The position numbers and the translations under genes are program-made. The notes under the pieces were generated by a model. It had not been told where the DNA came from. It worked only from the letters and a program-made list of their open reading frames with translations, and did not search any database. A DNA stretch of 64,000 nucleotides from Flavobacterium soyangense (GTDB taxonomy: Bacteria; Bacteroidota; Bacteroidia; Flavobacteriales; Flavobacteriaceae), in the NCBI RefSeq assembly GCF_015277675.1, contig NZ_JADHEC010000009.1:42006-106005 (forward strand), in the 5' to 3' direction. Position 1 is the first letter of the stretch. Each line of letters begins with the position of its first letter. Below, in pieces: positions 60,710 to 64,000 of the stretch.

Positions 60710-63226
60710 TTATTTCTTTTTTGCTGCTGGTTTTTTAGCAACAGCTTTCTTTGCAGCAGGCTTTTTTGCAACAGTTTTTTTGGCTGGTGTTTTCTTGGCA
60801 ATCATTTCTTGAACTTCTTCTAAAGTCAATTTTGAAGCATCAATATCTTTACTTAATTCAATTTTGATTTTTCCTTTGGTGATTACTGATCGTCCCCAAC
60901 GCGCTTTTTCAACCAAAATCCCTTCGTCCTCCCAATTATGCAAAACCTTATCAATGTTTTTTTGCAATTTATCTTCAATCAAAGCTTCAATATCCGATTG
61001 AGACAAATTATCAAAATTATATTTCTTACTTACGTTAATAAATAAACCATCCCATTTTATAAAAGGTCCAAAACGACCAACACCTTTCTGTACACCTTCA
61101 CCTTTGTAAACCGCAATCGGCGCATCAGCTAATTCTTTTTCATCAATTAATTCTTTCGCTCTTTCAAAATCGACATCCAAAGGATTTTCTCCTTTTGGCA
61201 AAGAAACAAAAGCCGCTCCGTGACGTACATAAGGACCAAAACGACCATTGCTTACCTCAACTTCTTCTCCTTTATAAGTCCCAAGATTTTTTGGCAATAA
61301 AAATAAATTCAATACCTCTTCTAAAGTAATGTTACCAATATTTTGGTCATTCATCAAACTGGCAAATTTTTTCTCTTCGTCATCAGCTTCACCAATTTGT
61401 GCCATTGGACCAAATTTTCCTAAACGAACAGAAACCTGTTTCCCTGTTTTAGGATCTGTTCCCAGAATTCTTTCACCACTTTCTCTATCTGCATTAGCTT
61501 CTACATCCTTCACATTTGGATGAAACTTATCGTAGAATTCCTGCATCATTTTTGTCCAATTGACGTTTCCTTCGGCAATTTCATCAAAATCTTGTTCCAC
61601 TTTGGCAGTGAAATTATAATCCAAAATGTTTTCGAAATTTTTAACCAAGAAATCCGTAACAATTGTTCCAATATCTGTAGGAACTAATTTCCCTTTATCC
61701 GAACCTGTATTTTCTTTGAGCAACTTCTCACCTACTTTACCTGATTGCAAAGTAAGTTGGGTATAATTGCGTTCCTGGCCGTCAAGATTTCCTTTCTCCA
61801 CATAATTTCTGTTGATAATGGTAGAAATTGTTGGTGCATAAGTTGACGGGCGCCCAATTCCTAATTCCTCTAATTTTTTTACCAAAGAAGCTTCGGTGTA
61901 TCTTGCAGGTGGACGAGAATATCTTTCGGTAGCAGTGATATAATTATTTTCTAATTTTTCATTGACTTTCATTGCAGGAAGCATGCCTTCTTGTTCATCG
62001 TCATCGTCATCACTTCCTTCCAAATATACTTTCAAGAAACCTTCAAAAAGCAAAACTTCACCAGAAGCCGTGAACAATTCACTATGATTATTGGCTTGAA
62101 TTTTAAGATTTGTGCGTTCTAATTCAGCATCACTCATTTGCGAAGCCAATGTTCTTTTCCAAATCAAATCATACAAACGAGCTTGGTCTCTATCAATATT
62201 TACTGTATGTCGCGACATATCTGTTGGACGAATTGCCTCGTGGGCTTCTTGTGCTCCTTTGCTTTTATTGACAAAAGTTCTTGGATTAGAAAATTCCTTT
62301 CCATAAGACTTGATGATTTCAGCTTGAGCCGCATCCATCGCATCTTTTGACAAATTTACACTGTCAGTTCTCATATAAGTAATGAGTCCCGCCTCGTATA
62401 AACGTTGTGCTAATTGCATTGTGATTCCAACAGGCAAGTACAATTTTCTCGCCGCTTCTTGTTGCAAAGTCGAAGTTGTAAAAGGTCCGGTTGGTGATTT
62501 TTTTGTTGGTTTTGTTTCTAAATCTGAAACTTTATAAGTAGAACCGACATTCTTATTCAAGAAATCTTCGGCTTCTTTTTTTGTATTGAAATTCTTCGGG
62601 AGTTTTGCTTTGAATGTTTTTCCGGCTTCGTTCGTAAATTCGGCAACAATCGAATAAGTGGCAACTGCATTAAAATTCTGAATTTCTCTTTCTCTTTCTA
62701 CAATCAAACGAACTGAAACTGATTGTACGCGTCCAGCAGAAAGACCTCCTTTTATTTTTCTCCAAAGTACCGGCGACAATTCGTAACCCACTAATCTGTC
62801 TAAAACACGACGCGCTTGTTGCGCATTAACCAAATTATAGTCGATTTCGCGAGGATTTTCAATTGCTTTTAGAATCGCAGTTTTGGTGATCTCGTGAAAA
62901 ACAATTCGCTTAGTTTTCTTTTTGTCCAACTTTAATTCTTCGGAAAGATGCCAAGAAATAGCTTCCCCCTCGCGATCCTCATCACTTGCTAACCAAACCA
63001 TTTCAGCGTTTTTAGCTAAAGATTTCAATTTGCTTACCAATGCTTTTTTATCGGACGAAACTTCGTATTTTGGTTTAAAACCATTCTCGACATCTACACC
63101 AATTTCTTTTGAAGGCAAGTCGGCAATATGCCCATAACTTGACTCAACTTGGTAATCACTTCCTAGAAATTTTTCGATAGTTTTAGCCTTTGCAGGTGAC
63201 TCAACGATAACTAAATTCTTTGCCAT
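60710..63226 (-). CDS. topA: DNA topoisomerase I
   Basis: 838 residues. TOPRIM domain at the start (KNLVIVESPAKAKTIEKFLG, about 3-22; LASDEDREGEAISWHL with the acidic triad, about 103-118). Catalytic Tyr in LITYMRTDSVNLS (about 310). The C-terminal half has four or five topo-C repeats (e.g. RFGPYVRHGAAFVSLPKGEN), followed by a tail of Lys-Ala-Pro repeats (AKKTVAKKPAAKKAVAKKPA), typical of Bacteroidota enzymes and probably a DNA-binding tail. No zinc fingers. I chose ATG 63226 (MAKNLV) over one seven codons upstream. It is three bases from the arginase-fold gene. Confidence 0.95.
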   Translation of the reverse strand: MAKNLVIVESPAKAKTIEKFLGSDYQVESSYGHIADLPSKEIGVDVENGFKPKYEVSSDKKALVSKLKSLAKNAEMVWLASDEDREGEAISWHLSEELKLDKKKTKRIVFHEITKTAILKAIENPREIDYNLVNAQQARRVLDRLVGYELSPVLWRKIKGGLSAGRVQSVSVRLIVEREREIQNFNAVATYSIVAEFTNEAGKTFKAKLPKNFNTKKEAEDFLNKNVGSTYKVSDLETKPTKKSPTGPFTTSTLQQEAARKLYLPVGITMQLAQRLYEAGLITYMRTDSVNLSKDAMDAAQAEIIKSYGKEFSNPRTFVNKSKGAQEAHEAIRPTDMSRHTVNIDRDQARLYDLIWKRTLASQMSDAELERTNLKIQANNHSELFTASGEVLLFEGFLKVYLEGSDDDDDEQEGMLPAMKVNEKLENNYITATERYSRPPARYTEASLVKKLEELGIGRPSTYAPTISTIINRNYVEKGNLDGQERNYTQLTLQSGKVGEKLLKENTGSDKGKLVPTDIGTIVTDFLVKNFENILDYNFTAKVEQDFDEIAEGNVNWTKMMQEFYDKFHPNVKDVEANADRESGERILGTDPKTGKQVSVRLGKFGPMAQIGEADDEEKKFASLMNDQNIGNITLEEVLNLFLLPKNLGTYKGEEVEVSNGRFGPYVRHGAAFVSLPKGENPLDVDFERAKELIDEKELADAPIAVYKGEGVQKGVGRFGPFIKWDGLFINVSKKYNFDNLSQSDIEALIEDKLQKNIDKVLHNWEDEGILVEKARWGRSVITKGKIKIELSKDIDASKLTLEEVQEMIAKKTPAKKTVAKKPAAKKAVAKKPAAKKK

Positions 63227-63405
63227 TGGTTTGTTTTTCTGGGACAAAAGTAGAAGAAATTTTTAAATATTGCACTTTTGGAAATTTTAAAAATGATTTT
63301 TATTGATTACCGTTAGGTTTTGAACGATTTGAAATCTCATGATTTTGATGAAATAAAAAACAATAACTTTCTTTTATTTCTTACTTTTAGAAAAAAATTG
63401 ATTGC

Positions 63406-63861
63406 ATGCAGACAGAAGCCATTTTCGAAAATATTGCCTCTCGAATACAAGAGGAAGTTAATAAAGCACAAAAATCCATTTATATTGCGGTGGCTTGGTT
63501 TACCAACAAAAACATCTTTGATCAATTGCTAAAAAAAGCAAAAGAAGGCTGTGCCGTCCAAATCATTATTTCCAATGATGACATCAACAATAATTCATCG
63601 ATAAATTTTGAGCAATTAAACAAATACAAAGGAAAAATCTATAAAATAGGCAATGGAGATAACGAATTAATGCATAATAAGTTATGTATCATTGACGATA
63701 ACACAGTAATAACTGGTTCTTACAACTGGAATGAGGAATCAAATAATTCATTTGAAAATATTATTATAAATTATAACTCCTCAAAACTTGCAGAACAGTT
63801 TATTGTTTTATTTATCACTACTAACCGATTAATATTTTTAAACAGAAAGGGCTACTTTTAA
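63406..63861 (+). CDS. Phospholipase-D-like (HKD) domain protein, possibly truncated by an IS
   Basis: 151 residues with one HKD motif (MHNKLCIIDDNTVITGSYNW, about 89-108) and a start EAIFENIASRIQEEVNKAQK typical of PLD-type nuclease-like proteins (about 4-23), no signal peptide. After about residue 132 the sequence (FIVLFITTNRLIFLNRKGYF) loses family likeness. The last codons run into a hairpin that appears to belong to the left end of an IS element. Thus the native C-terminus is probably missing. What remains still contains the catalytic motif, and activity is uncertain. Confidence 0.7.
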   Translation: MQTEAIFENIASRIQEEVNKAQKSIYIAVAWFTNKNIFDQLLKKAKEGCAVQIIISNDDINNNSSINFEQLNKYKGKIYKIGNGDNELMHNKLCIIDDNTVITGSYNWNEESNNSFENIIINYNSSKLAEQFIVLFITTNRLIFLNRKGYF

Positions 63862-63878
63862 AAGTAAGCCCTTTTTTT
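63846..63878 (+). terminator. Hairpin with T-run at the left end of the IS element
   Basis: AAAGGGCT...CTT, loop TTAA, AAG...AGCCCTTT with one internal mismatch, followed by T residues. It includes the last five codons of the PLD-like gene. Such hairpins near IS ends stop incoming transcription. Confidence 0.65.
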
Positions 63879-63909
63879 CATATATTTTGAGTGACAAAAA
63901 ACAAAATTT

Positions 63910-64000
63910 ATGAGTTCCAAAGATATTGAAAAAAAGTTTGTCGGTCAGCCGATTTTCAAACAACTAATAGATTTTATTCCAAAAAACAAGTTTGACATTC
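63910..64000 (+). CDS. IS transposase, N-terminus only (IS4-like with DUF4372)
   Basis: Only 30 codons fit before the window ends: MSSKDIEKKFVGQPIFKQL, then IDFIPKNKFDI. The pattern FxQLIDFIPxxxFD is the beginning of the DUF4372 domain that opens one group of IS4-type DDE transposases in Bacteroidota. The catalytic residues lie outside the window, so the family is inferred from this short piece. An insertion sequence begins here and continues to the right. Confidence 0.6.
   Translation, partial: MSSKDIEKKFVGQPIFKQLIDFIPKNKFDI

Noticed and set aside
1..64000. CRISPR arrays, prophage or rRNA genes
   Set aside because: No regularly spaced repeats, phage structural genes or rRNA sequence were seen in the window.

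Overview
The window looks like the chromosome of a Flavobacterium or a close relative (Bacteroidota, Flavobacteriia). The DNA is AT-rich. Many genes are preceded by the Bacteroidota -7 element TAnnTTTG and lack clear Shine-Dalgarno sequences. It carries the gliding/type IX secretion genes gldKLMN and several families typical of this group (GSCFA, DUF4136, DUF983, DUF5522, GldK-type lipoproteins). Most genes are housekeeping, but three accessory blocks stand out.

Region by region. 1-2.6 kb: a 5'-truncated ArsR-type regulator, then lysS. 2.8-7 kb: an anaerobic/nitrosative-stress block with ric (scdA), nrdD, nrdG and an Rrf2 regulator; the glycyl-radical segment of NrdD lies in its own 56-codon gene between nrdD and nrdG. 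7-10 kb: a family-9 glycosyltransferase and a nitronate-monooxygenase-like protein. 10.2-12.6 kb: nadA-nadB. 12.9-22.8 kb: an N2O-respiration region. It holds a Crp/Fnr regulator, a heme-copper-oxidase-like membrane protein and a fasciclin lipoprotein on the plus strand, facing a minus-strand operon of cytochrome c, clade II nosZ, a fused membrane/NosL gene, nosD, nosF, nosY and a truncated globin. No nitrite or NO reductase gene is in the window, so full denitrification cannot be judged. 22.9-33.6 kb: hemL, a LysM glucosaminidase, an ACC-deaminase-like enzyme, hutU, lipoproteins, GSCFA protein and alaS. 33.9-41.9 kb: M23 peptidase, MerR, LemA, two TPM proteins, Rrf2, SDR, der, era and an initiator tRNA. 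42-51 kb: an LRR protein, a FemAB-like protein, an ethanolamine cassette (permease, eutB, eutC) bracketed by a dead and a live copy of a diacylglycerol-kinase gene, and an App1-type phosphatase. 51-64 kb: ABC-F protein, DUF983, FAD oxidoreductase, gldKLMN, a degenerate arginase-fold protein, topA, a PLD-like fragment and the start of an IS transposase.

The most informative signal is a family of palindromes of the form ATGA-N6-TCAT. It lies upstream of the Crp/Fnr gene itself, the fasciclin gene, the cytochrome c-nosZ operon, ric, and (one mismatch) the nitronate-monooxygenase-like gene. In four of the five the centre is 36.5-37.5 bp from the last G of a TTTG -7 element, which is the geometry of a class II activator site. 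This suggests a local regulon for N2O/NO metabolism run by the encoded Crp/Fnr protein. The second notable feature is the split anaerobic ribonucleotide reductase.
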